From contig CACJFS010000002.1 of assembly GCA_902592715.1 (NCBI GenBank), forward strand, positions 39,643 to 103,642: a stretch of DNA of 64,000 nt. The letters are read 5' to 3'. A program made the position numbers and the translations under genes. How positions within the stretch are numbered: position 1 is the stretch's first letter; the number at the start of each line of letters is the position of its first letter. Positions 52,105 through 60,134 of the stretch are shown in pieces. The notes under the pieces were generated by a model. It had not been told where the DNA came from. It did not search any database and was given only the letters and a program-made list of their open reading frames with translations. Source of the DNA: an uncultured Pelagibacteraceae bacterium. GTDB lineage: Bacteria; Pseudomonadota; Alphaproteobacteria; Pelagibacterales; Pelagibacteraceae.

Positions 52105-53271
52105 TTAATCTGGAAATGGTAAAGAAGTTATAATGCCTTTTCTGTTTTTTCCATTGAAAGTATTTACAAAAACTTGGTTTCCAATTTCCCAGTAATCTTT
52201 CAAAATCATAGAAAGACCTATATTCTTTTTAAATCTTGGAGAATAAATTCCAGAAGCAATTTGGCCAATTTTTGTATTATCTTTTGAATATACTGGAAGG
52301 GGCACACCCGTTGGCTTACATGGGTCTCCATCAAACAATATTCCTCTCATTTTTTGCGCTATTCCATCAGATTGGATCTTTCTTAAAGCTTCTTTACCTA
52401 TAAAATCATGATCATCTTCCTGTTTGCAATATTTCTCAAGATTACACTCCAATGGATTATTTTCTCTTGTAAAATCATTTCCATAGGACATTAAACCAGC
52501 CTCAATTCTATCAATTAAATTTGGGCATCCTGGAGAAATATTAAATTTTTGTCCATTCTCCCACACAGTATCCCAAAGTTTTTCTCCAAGCTCTATTTCA
52601 TTAAAGTACGTTTCAAATCCTTTAAAATATATTTCAAAACCATCTTGTTTACTATATCCCGATCTAGCAATAATTTGTTTAGTTCCTAAAAAATCAAATA
52701 CTTTAAAATTAAAAAATTTTAATTTCTTTATATCCTCACCAAAAATTGAAATTAAAAGATCTTCAGATTTAGGACCCTGAATAGCTAGTGGGTAAACATC
52801 TGGTTCAATAATTTCTACATTTAATTTTGATCCTAATGCAATACCTTTTGCCCAAAGTAAAATATCTGAGTCTGCAATTGAAATCCAAAACATATCATCG
52901 TCTAGCTTTAATAAAACTGGATCATTAATCATGCCGGCTGTTTCATCAATTATTGGAATATAAAAACATTTACCGGTTTCCATTTTTTTTATGGATCGAG
53001 GTGTCATTTTTTGTACAAGTTTTTCGGCATCTGGACCTGTAATTTGAACTTGTCTTTGACAAGACACATCCCATACTTGAACCTGTTCTCTTAAATGCCA
53101 GTAATCTTCTTCAACGGTATTTTTAAAACCTTTTGGCAGTAGCATGTGATTAACAACAGTAAAATCTGACACACCACATTCCTCTACTTTATTTGTAAAT
53201 GGAGTTCGTCTGATACGTCTAGACATATTTAATTTTATATTTTTTTGAGGAATAAAATTTTCTTTACTCAT
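52105..53271 (-). CDS. dmdA: Dimethylsulfoniopropionate demethylase DmdA or close GcvT-fold relative
   Basis: A 388-residue GcvT-fold protein. RRIRRTPFTNKVEECGV, VVNHMLLPKGF, VQVWDVSCQRQVQITG, ISIADSDILLWAKG, KLKFFNFKVFDF, IIARSGYSKQDGFEIYF and GPGCPNLIDRIEAGLMSYGND follow Pelagibacter DmdA closely from memory. DmdA moves a methyl group from DMSP to tetrahydrofolate, giving methylmercaptopropionate. The C-terminal aminomethyltransferase domain is at 280-385. The usual partner genes dmdB, dmdC and dmdD are not adjacent, and several DmdA-like proteins lack the activity, so the assignment is probable and not certain. Confidence 0.7.
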   Translation of the reverse strand: MSKENFIPQKNIKLNMSRRIRRTPFTNKVEECGVSDFTVVNHMLLPKGFKNTVEEDYWHLREQVQVWDVSCQRQVQITGPDAEKLVQKMTPRSIKKMETGKCFYIPIIDETAGMINDPVLLKLDDDMFWISIADSDILLWAKGIALGSKLNVEIIEPDVYPLAIQGPKSEDLLISIFGEDIKKLKFFNFKVFDFLGTKQIIARSGYSKQDGFEIYFKGFETYFNEIELGEKLWDTVWENGQKFNISPGCPNLIDRIEAGLMSYGNDFTRENNPLECNLEKYCKQEDDHDFIGKEALRKIQSDGIAQKMRGILFDGDPCKPTGVPLPVYSKDNTKIGQIASGIYSPRFKKNIGLSMILKDYWEIGNQVFVNTFNGKNRKGIITSLPFPD

Positions 53272-53272
53272 T

Positions 53273-53608
53273 TTATTTTGACCACCAAACTGTATAGCTA
53301 TTTTTAGAAATTATAATTGGGATATGATATTTTTTATTTTGATCTTCCATTTTAAATTTAATGTTAATTTCTGAAACTATTTTTTTTTCTGAAAAATAAT
53401 TGCCAGTTTTACAAACCATTTCATAATCACACTTACAGTCGTCATAACTTAATTCAAATTTTTGAAGTATTCGACCACCTTCATCAGATTTGGTTTCACA
53501 GAAAACTTTTTTTTCTCCGCTTTCATTAATTTGATAAATAATTACATCAACATTTGCAGCATGCGAGCCATTTGTTGCGTCTAATAAATGAGAAGAGAAA
53601 GTTGCCAC
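53273..53608 (-). CDS. uraH: Transthyretin-like 5-hydroxyisourate hydrolase
   Basis: A 111-residue protein, the length of the family. It starts FSSHLLDATNGSHAANVDV with the active-site His of the S-x-H-V/L-L-D motif, has the GGRIL arginine region near residue 44, and a C-terminal YHIPIIIS with the second active-site His. The usual ending Y-R-G-S is replaced by VWWSK, so activity needs checking. HIU hydrolase acts after urate oxidase in ureide formation; no other purine gene is near. It lies one base before the DmdA-like gene and two bases after the ThDP enzyme gene. Confidence 0.78.
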   Translation of the reverse strand: MATFSSHLLDATNGSHAANVDVIIYQINESGEKKVFCETKSDEGGRILQKFELSYDDCKCDYEMVCKTGNYFSEKKIVSEINIKFKMEDQNKKYHIPIIISKNSYTVWWSK

Positions 53609-53610
53609 AA

Positions 53611-55353
53611 TTATTCTATTGATGATTTCTCTCTTTTGCTTGCAACTGCAGAGACTATTGGGCTTAATACAGGTTTTGCTTTAACATTTACGCATGCTGG
53701 TTTTCCACTTTCGATAGCTCTTTTAAGTGCAGGACCTAGTTCCTCTCTTTTATTAACTAATTCTCCATGTCCTCCAAAACCCTCAAATATCTTGTGAAAT
53801 GGTATATCACGAAAATCAGTTCCTACACTTTTTCCACTTTTAAATAACCTTTCTTGTTGTTGGCCAATTGAAGCAAGACCCCCGTTATTATCAATTACAA
53901 CAGTAATAGGTTTTTTCTCATAAAATACACTTTCAATAGACATACCTCCTGATAAAAACGCACCATCACCACTAATCAGAACTACATTTGAATCTGGACT
54001 GTGGTTTTTAGCAGATAAAGCGAATGAAACTCCAACACCTAACATACTAAAAGTTCCAGGATGTAATATTCCTTTTAATTTTTTCCCTTTAGCACCTGCG
54101 ATGTTGATTGCAATCTCTGACCAAAAATGAGTGTTTCCTCCATCGATAACAAGCCAATCGTTTTCACCCATTGCATCTTGAACATCCAATGAAAGTTGTA
54201 AAGGGTGAATTTTTCCTCCATTTTTTTTAGATGCCTCAGCTTCAATTTCTAAATCTTTTAATGATTTATCAACCCATTCTTTCTTCTTTTTTTTATTCTC
54301 TTCAAACCACTTTGTATCCAAAGACCATTTATTATTTTTTTTTAAGTTGGATAATGTATCTAAAAAAACACCAGGGTCACTTAGTAAGCTAAAATCTGCA
54401 GCTCTATTAAGTTCTAATTCTTCATGTGAACCATTCACACAAACTAATTTTGTTGATTCTGGTATAAAAGGTGGATTTCCAAAATTCAATTGATTATCTA
54501 ATCGTGCTCCAACCACAAGAACTAGATCTGAATTATGTAATGCAAATTCTGAAGGAGGGTATTGATGTATATCGGCCAAACCCATATAAGCATTAGCTTC
54601 TTCTCCTAATAATTTTTGATGATACGGAACATTAAAAATTGGAATATTTAAATTATTACCAGCTGCCTCAAGATTTTTTTCTGAGTGTGACCACCAAACA
54701 CCGTGTCCACCAATAATAACTGGTTTTTTTGAATTACAAGCAAGTTCTAAAACTTCAGCAAGTGAATTTGGGTCTGGCCAAGCTTTCGCTAAAGGTTTTG
54801 CTTTTTGAGAGTATGGTCTTTCTTCTAAACCAACTTCTTCCTCAAAAGATGAAAACATTATATCAACTGGAAGACTAAGATGTACAGCGCCTGGATAACC
54901 ATTAGTTGCAATATGATATGCTTTATCTACAAATTCTCTTATTCTTGTTCCATCAGTAATACTTGCGCTATATTTAGTTAAAGGTGCCGCTATTGAGACA
55001 TCGTCAATTTCTTTAAAACCACCTGAACCTTGTCTTTTAAGACTGCTAGATCCGGTAATATAAATAATTGGACTTCTCTCACCCCAAGCCTCCATCATTG
55101 AAGGGACAGCATTAGTAAAACCTTCAGGGCCAACTAAACATACTGAGGGTTTGCGAGTAATTCTTGTATTGCCATCTGCTAAATGACCTGCAATTTGTTC
55201 ATGAGGAGTGTTAATAACTTCAATTTGGCATTCAGCAAAACCTTCAATTGCTGGGTTACAAAAACCTCCTGAAAGGGTGAAAACTTTGCTAATTCCTTTA
55301 TCTTTTAGAGCTCTCGCAAGTAATGCTCCACCTCTAATTTTGTTTTCGCTCAT
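53611..55353 (-). CDS. Thiamine-diphosphate-dependent enzyme (second copy, decarboxylase/synthase-like)
   Basis: A 580-residue ThDP enzyme. The activating glutamate is E52 in NTPHEQIAGHLADG, the central domain is at 195-340, and the C-terminal cofactor motif is GDGAFLSGG...DNN near 474-498. Relatives include 2-hydroxyacyl-CoA lyase, benzoylformate decarboxylase and acetolactate synthase. It abuts the gene of an FMN-dependent 2-hydroxy acid oxidase, a pairing that would oxidise a 2-hydroxy acid and then decarboxylate the 2-oxo acid, as in mandelate pathways. The real substrate is unknown. Confidence 0.82.
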   Translation of the reverse strand: MSENKIRGGALLARALKDKGISKVFTLSGGFCNPAIEGFAECQIEVINTPHEQIAGHLADGNTRITRKPSVCLVGPEGFTNAVPSMMEAWGERSPIIYITGSSSLKRQGSGGFKEIDDVSIAAPLTKYSASITDGTRIREFVDKAYHIATNGYPGAVHLSLPVDIMFSSFEEEVGLEERPYSQKAKPLAKAWPDPNSLAEVLELACNSKKPVIIGGHGVWWSHSEKNLEAAGNNLNIPIFNVPYHQKLLGEEANAYMGLADIHQYPPSEFALHNSDLVLVVGARLDNQLNFGNPPFIPESTKLVCVNGSHEELELNRAADFSLLSDPGVFLDTLSNLKKNNKWSLDTKWFEENKKKKKEWVDKSLKDLEIEAEASKKNGGKIHPLQLSLDVQDAMGENDWLVIDGGNTHFWSEIAINIAGAKGKKLKGILHPGTFSMLGVGVSFALSAKNHSPDSNVVLISGDGAFLSGGMSIESVFYEKKPITVVIDNNGGLASIGQQQERLFKSGKSVGTDFRDIPFHKIFEGFGGHGELVNKREELGPALKRAIESGKPACVNVKAKPVLSPIVSAVASKREKSSIE

Positions 55354-56517
55354 TTAGTATTTTACCTTATTTATAGTACTATCTATTACTATATTAGAAG
55401 TTACATCATTAATATCGTTTAATCCTACTAACCCAAGTGTTGTGCTGGCTTCTTCTTTAATTATTTCCACAATTCTCCTCAATCCTTTTTTTCCATCAGC
55501 TCCCATTGCGTACATCACGGGTCTACCAATCATTGCATAATCAGCACCAAATGCAAGTGCTCTTACAATATCACTTCCACTTCTAATTCCACTATCAAAA
55601 ATTAAAGGGTAATCACTTCCCACTGACTTTCTTATTAATGGAAGCATATTTATTGCTGCTGTAGCACTATCTAATTGTCTACCACCATGATTTGAAACTT
55701 GAATTGCATCTGCACCAGCTTCCTTAATTTGTGCTGCATCGTCAGGAGACATCACTCCTTTAATTATAAGTTTTCCCTTCCATTTATCTCTTACTCTCTT
55801 AAGCGTATCCCAATCTGTTGAGCCTCTACTTTCTTTTCTTTTAAATATACCATCTCCACTTTTAGATGTGACATAATTCATTGGTTTAGGAATACCACTT
55901 AGTAAAGTTGATAAAGACCAAGTAGGATGAGTTGCAAAATCAAAAAATTGTTTTGGACCAATCTTAAAAGGGTAGGAGAAACCATTTTTATCATCTCTAG
56001 TTCTTCTGGAAAGTACCGGAACATCCACAGTTAATATTGCAACTTCGTATCCAGTATTCTTAGCTCTATCTAAAAGTTCCATGACAAAATTTTCATCTTG
56101 AAAAATATATAACTGCATCCATGAGTGACCTTCTGAAAGTTCGTACATTTTTTCTAAAGTTGTTGTAGAAGCCATAGAAACACACGTAGGTATATTATTT
56201 CTTGCACTTTCTGCAGCTAACATAGAGTCTGCTCCAGGCCATGACAAATTAGTCATTCCCATTGGAGCAAAACCAAAAGGGAAATCAAATTCATACCCTA
56301 ATAATTTTTTTTTAAGAGATCTCTTTTCAACATTTCTTAAAACTTTAGGTTCAAGTCTAATTTGATCTAAAGCTCTGCTATTTATTTCTGCTAATTTTTC
56401 ATCTCCAGATGCTCCATCAATAAAATCAAAAACTAATTTAGGTAGACGTTTTCGTGACAGTTCTCTTGCATCTTTAATGCTAAAAATTTTTTGACTTGGT
56501 AAAATATTATCGTTCAT
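55354..56517 (-). CDS. FMN-dependent alpha-hydroxy-acid oxidase/dehydrogenase
   Basis: A 387-residue protein of the lactate/glycolate/mandelate dehydrogenase family. FAPMGMTNLSWPGAD near 84 is the FMN entry loop, Y137 in MQLYIFQD and D165 in TVDVPVLSRR are active-site residues, K253 in IIKGVM stabilises the flavin anion, and H277 and R280 in SNHGGRQLD are the catalytic base and substrate anchor. It oxidises a 2-hydroxy acid to the 2-oxo acid. L-2-hydroxyglutarate from CsiD is not a usual substrate of this family. It overlaps the pepE-type gene by 11 bases. Confidence 0.88.
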   Translation of the reverse strand: MNDNILPSQKIFSIKDARELSRKRLPKLVFDFIDGASGDEKLAEINSRALDQIRLEPKVLRNVEKRSLKKKLLGYEFDFPFGFAPMGMTNLSWPGADSMLAAESARNNIPTCVSMASTTTLEKMYELSEGHSWMQLYIFQDENFVMELLDRAKNTGYEVAILTVDVPVLSRRTRDDKNGFSYPFKIGPKQFFDFATHPTWSLSTLLSGIPKPMNYVTSKSGDGIFKRKESRGSTDWDTLKRVRDKWKGKLIIKGVMSPDDAAQIKEAGADAIQVSNHGGRQLDSATAAINMLPLIRKSVGSDYPLIFDSGIRSGSDIVRALAFGADYAMIGRPVMYAMGADGKKGLRRIVEIIKEEASTTLGLVGLNDINDVTSNIVIDSTINKVKY

Positions 56518-57202
56518 TATTAGTTTTAATATATTCTTTTAAATTAATTTGTTTATTTTGATCAACAAAATAAGCATTATGACTTTCTCTAGAAGAATAA
56601 ACCTCAGTTGGTTTTCCGTCAATAAAAAGTACTGCAACTCCATCATCGACAGCTATACCATTTGGCAAAGTTTTATTTTTTATATTTTTTCTATATTTAT
56701 CTGCTCTTTTTGCATCTGAATAATGTGGAGTAAAACTTCCAGATATAAGCCCAATACCATTCAAAGGCTTAAAGCCAGGCCCATCTGAGTCTGTAAGAAA
56801 ACAATCAAACCAACACGCAGCACCAGCACTTACTCCGGATAAAATTATGCCTGATTTATAAATTTCTTTAAAAAGCTCAATTAAATTATTTTTTTTCCAT
56901 AAGTTGAGCATAAATTTAGTATTTCCTCCTCCAATATAAACAGCATCTAAATTTGAAAGCCAGTTTTCAAAACCCTTGACGTTGGATACAAGGTTAAAAT
57001 GGGAAACTTTTAGGTTAGTGTTTTCAAATCTTTTGTAGAAAAGCTCAGTTTTTTTTAAATCATCACTGCTAGCGGTTGGCAAAAATCCCACAGAGCAGCT
57101 TTCCTTATTTATTTGATCCAAAAAAAATTGATCTAGATCTACATCTTGGTTGTGTGTGAAACCTCCACCTCCAACTGTAATTATTTGTTTTTTACTCTTC
57201 AC
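56507..57202 (-). CDS. pepE: Peptidase E-like (S51) serine dipeptidase
   Basis: A 231-residue peptidase of the S51 family, similar to alpha-aspartyl dipeptidase PepE. The nucleophile is S125 in SGVSAGAACW, GGGNTKFML near 91 is the preceding family motif, and TPHYSD near 158 carries the catalytic His. It hydrolyses Asp-Xaa dipeptides or acts on cyanophycin-like fragments in cyanophycinase relatives, which are longer. It lies 12 bases downstream of the GcvT-fold gene in the minus-strand run. Confidence 0.85.
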   Translation of the reverse strand: MKSKKQIITVGGGGFTHNQDVDLDQFFLDQINKESCSVGFLPTASSDDLKKTELFYKRFENTNLKVSHFNLVSNVKGFENWLSNLDAVYIGGGNTKFMLNLWKKNNLIELFKEIYKSGIILSGVSAGAACWFDCFLTDSDGPGFKPLNGIGLISGSFTPHYSDAKRADKYRKNIKNKTLPNGIAVDDGVAVLFIDGKPTEVYSSRESHNAYFVDQNKQINLKEYIKTNNER

Positions 57203-57214
57203 TAAATAATTTTA

Positions 57215-58444
57215 TTAGTTTGAGGCTTTAATTCCAGACCAAGGATTAGGCTCACTAGGAATATTTCTATTTAAACCTCTGACTATTTCTCCCTGCACGT
57301 CGTACATAGGTAATTTACAGATTTCACCTTTGTGTACTTTTCCATCTGTGCATTTAATATCAACAACATCTCCTGGTCCATTTTCATTATTATCAAGATG
57401 TATAATTCCAACACCACAAACTTGATACGGTGACCAAGTGCTCGAAGTTATTTTGCCAATATTTTTTTCATTTATTTTAATACTTTCTCCTTTTATTGCT
57501 GTTCCATCTACTACTCTAATTCCCCAGGTCCTACATTTTTTATCTGAATTCATTAGAGCTTCTTTCCCAATAAAATCTTCTTTGTCAAAATTTATAAAAC
57601 GACCAAGCCCAACTGAAAAAGGATTTGTTTTTTTTGAAAAGTCTTGACCTGCGGACAGCAGACCCGCCTCAATTCTTCTACATCTAAACCCAGGTGTGGC
57701 AACTAAAATCATACCTAACTTTTTCCCTTCCTCAAGAATATAATCTCCAATTTTTTCAGTTTCATTTTCTGGACGAAAATAAATTTCCCAACCAAGCTCA
57801 TTCGTAAAACCACTTCGACTTACTATTACTTTTTGATCTAAAATTTGCAGCTCTCTCCAATCAAAATATTTCCAGTCATTTTCAGAAAAACCTTCAGCTA
57901 CATTTTCAAGTAGCTTCATGGAAAGTGGACCTTGTACTTGACTAACCCATACTTCAGGATCTTTAATTTCAACATCTAGATTTTTAGAATAAGCTTTGTA
58001 CCAAGAAAAAAGATCCCCATCTGCCTGTGCAAACCAATATTTATTTTCATCAATTTTTAATAGCACTCCATCTGTAATCATTCCCCCATCGTGATAACAA
58101 GCGAATTGATATGAACATCTCCCTTTTGAAATTTTTGAAATGTCTCTTGGAAATATTTTCTGTAGTAATTTAAGAGCATCTGGGCCTGAAATTTCAAAAG
58201 GATGCTCTCCTGTATGTCTAAATATTATTTCTTGTCTTCCTTTCCAATACATTTCATCAGGACTGACATTAGATAACTTTTCAAGTGTTAACCTTCCAGC
58301 ATAGTTAGAGTACTCTGGATCGTATGGTAATTCTTGATATGTTAAAGGGTGAACTTGAATTGATCTTGCAAGCTCTACTGAATTTGAATTTTCTAAGCTA
58401 ACAGGCTTTACTGTAAACCTATATTTATCAATTAAATTTTTCAT
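57215..58444 (-). CDS. GcvT-fold, probably tetrahydrofolate-dependent demethylase/methyltransferase
   Basis: A 409-residue protein of the aminomethyltransferase family. Conserved stretches are HPFEISGPDALKLLQKIFPRDISK near 98, MITDGVLLKIDENKYWFAQADGDLFSWYKAY, VSQVQGPLSMKLL, GFTNELGWEIYF and CRRIEAGLLSAGQDFS. It differs from glycine-cleavage T protein (about 360-370 aa) and from the DmdA-like protein nearby; longer N- and C-terminal parts (VHPLTYQELPYDPEYSNYAG and a tail to ASN) recall O-demethylases such as LigM/DesA. A methylated aromatic or amine is the likely substrate. It is the first gene of the minus-strand run and divergent from the peptide importer. Confidence 0.78.
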   Translation of the reverse strand: MKNLIDKYRFTVKPVSLENSNSVELARSIQVHPLTYQELPYDPEYSNYAGRLTLEKLSNVSPDEMYWKGRQEIIFRHTGEHPFEISGPDALKLLQKIFPRDISKISKGRCSYQFACYHDGGMITDGVLLKIDENKYWFAQADGDLFSWYKAYSKNLDVEIKDPEVWVSQVQGPLSMKLLENVAEGFSENDWKYFDWRELQILDQKVIVSRSGFTNELGWEIYFRPENETEKIGDYILEEGKKLGMILVATPGFRCRRIEAGLLSAGQDFSKKTNPFSVGLGRFINFDKEDFIGKEALMNSDKKCRTWGIRVVDGTAIKGESIKINEKNIGKITSSTWSPYQVCGVGIIHLDNNENGPGDVVDIKCTDGKVHKGEICKLPMYDVQGEIVRGLNRNIPSEPNPWSGIKASN

Positions 58445-58507
58445 TAAATTTTTTCTAGATAATCAAAATAAACCAATAAAACAAATAAAAAACAATAATT
58501 TTCACTG

Positions 58508-58536
58508 TTGCTATATAACTATCTAATTGCTACCTT
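58508..58536 (+). promoter_or_regulatory. Probable extended -10 promoter of the dppA-type gene
   Basis: TTGCTA (58508-58513), 17 bases, then TACCTT (58531-58536), with TGC directly before the -10 (58528-58530). CACTGTTG (58503-58510), 16 bases and TTGCT (58527-58531) repeat the arrangement before the potD-type gene. The predicted start site would be about 18-20 bases before the start codon. Confidence 0.55.
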
Positions 58537-58560
58537 TCGTCTTTTTAAAGAGAGGAAATT

Positions 58561-60048
58561 ATGAAAAACATTTTTAAATTGATATCAATTACATTGGTAT
58601 CGCTATTTGTAACATTTTCTTTTGCCAATGCATCTAGTGGTGTTTTTAAAATATCGCATGATCTAGGTTTTGGAAAAGATACAAATTTAGACGCAATTAC
58701 TAAAGGACGTTTGTTTCAGGTTGTAATTATGACACAAAATCGTCTTGTTAGAAAAGATCTTAAAGGAGTTACATCAGCTGAACTAGCAACGGATTGGTCA
58801 GCAAATGCGGATGCAACAGAATGGACTTTTAACTTAAGAAAAGGTGTAAAATTCCACGACGGTTCTGATTTTGATGCTGAAGATGTAAAATATTCTTTAA
58901 TGAGAGTTAAAGATCCAGAAATTGGATCGCCTGCAAAAAAAAGTATGAGTTCGGTAACAGATATTGAAGTTGTTGATGCACATACTGTCAAAATGAAGTT
59001 GAATACTTCTTTTGCAGATTTTCCACTTTTATTAACTGACTACAGATTAAGAATGATCCCAAATGGATCTGGAGATACTATTGGAAAAACTGGAATAGGA
59101 ACTGGTCCTTTTAAAGTAGAAAAATTTGATGCTGAAGGAACAACAATTCTAAAAGCAAATGCAGACTATTGGGAAGGCGCACCAGGAATATCTGAAGTTC
59201 ACGTTATTGCAATACCTGATGGTCAAGCTAGAGTTCAAGCTCTTCTAACTGGTCAAATAGATATGAATAGATATGTACCATTTAATCAGAAAAAAATATT
59301 TGATGGTAATTCAAAGTTTAATGTATCTGTTATTCCTACAGGAAACTGGAGAGGCATGGTAATGAGAACTGACACTGCACCTTTTGATAATGCTAAAGTA
59401 AGAAAAGCAGTAAGAATAGCTGTTGATAGACAAGAATTAGTCGATTTAGTTATGGGTGGAGCAGCAACAGTATCTTGTGATACGCCAGTTGCACCTTCTG
59501 ATCAATATAGAATGAAGAAGAGTTGTCCACAACAAACAGCAACTGCTAAAAAATTACTTAAAGAAGCTGGATATCCGGATGGTATAGAAATGACTATTCA
59601 TGTATCAACAAAAGAACCAACATGGCCAACTATCGCAGAAGTGTTACAACAACAACTTGCTAAAGCAAATATAAAAGTAGACATTCAAATGACACCATCA
59701 AAAAGTTATTGGAATGAAACTTGGATGAAAAAAGCTGTTGCAATGACACGTTGGAATGAAAGACCAGCTGATAGTGCTTTACATGAGATATATCACAGTG
59801 GCGCAAAATGGAATGAATCTTACTTCAAAAACCCTGCTTTTGACCAGAATTTAGCAGATGCAAGAGGTGAATTAAATTTCAAAAAAAGAAAAGCTGCTTA
59901 TATCAATGCTCAAAAAACTTTATTTGAGGAAGCTGGAACTTTAATTCCATATCACGTTTCTAAGCTAGTAGTTACATCTTCTAAAGTAAAAAATCTTGAT
60001 GAAGTAGAGATTTTTTCAGTTAGATGGCACACAGTTACGGTAAATTAA
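58561..60048 (+). CDS. dppA: Peptide/nickel-type ABC substrate-binding protein (SBP_bac_5, DppA-like)
   Basis: A 495-residue periplasmic binding protein with a signal peptide of about 24 residues (MKNIFKLISITLVSLFVTFSFANA). TDWSANADATEWTFNLRKGVKFHDGSDFDAEDVKYS near 77-112 is the family signature, and FNLRKGVKFHDG is its best-known part. Members bind peptides, sugars or other oligomers. The start has the Shine-Dalgarno AGAGGAAAT (58551-58559) and a probable promoter just upstream. It is followed by a hairpin and then by permease genes. Confidence 0.92.
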   Translation: MKNIFKLISITLVSLFVTFSFANASSGVFKISHDLGFGKDTNLDAITKGRLFQVVIMTQNRLVRKDLKGVTSAELATDWSANADATEWTFNLRKGVKFHDGSDFDAEDVKYSLMRVKDPEIGSPAKKSMSSVTDIEVVDAHTVKMKLNTSFADFPLLLTDYRLRMIPNGSGDTIGKTGIGTGPFKVEKFDAEGTTILKANADYWEGAPGISEVHVIAIPDGQARVQALLTGQIDMNRYVPFNQKKIFDGNSKFNVSVIPTGNWRGMVMRTDTAPFDNAKVRKAVRIAVDRQELVDLVMGGAATVSCDTPVAPSDQYRMKKSCPQQTATAKKLLKEAGYPDGIEMTIHVSTKEPTWPTIAEVLQQQLAKANIKVDIQMTPSKSYWNETWMKKAVAMTRWNERPADSALHEIYHSGAKWNESYFKNPAFDQNLADARGELNFKKRKAAYINAQKTLFEEAGTLIPYHVSKLVVTSSKVKNLDEVEIFSVRWHTVTVN

Positions 60049-60060
60049 TCAAAACTTTTT

Positions 60061-60086
60061 TTACAGGCCTTTAATTAGGCCTGTAA
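60061..60086 (+). terminator. Hairpin between dppA- and dppB-type genes
   Basis: A perfect 10-bp stem, TTACAGGCCT and AGGCCTGTAA, with loop TTAATT. The bases after it (TACCTCTTTCTTTT) are T-rich but interrupted, so it may be a leaky terminator or an RNA-stabilising hairpin. The permease gene starts 48 bases later. Confidence 0.75.
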
Positions 60087-60134
60087 TACCTCTTTCTTTT
60101 CTTAATATTTAATTTAAAATTTAGTTTATTCGTT

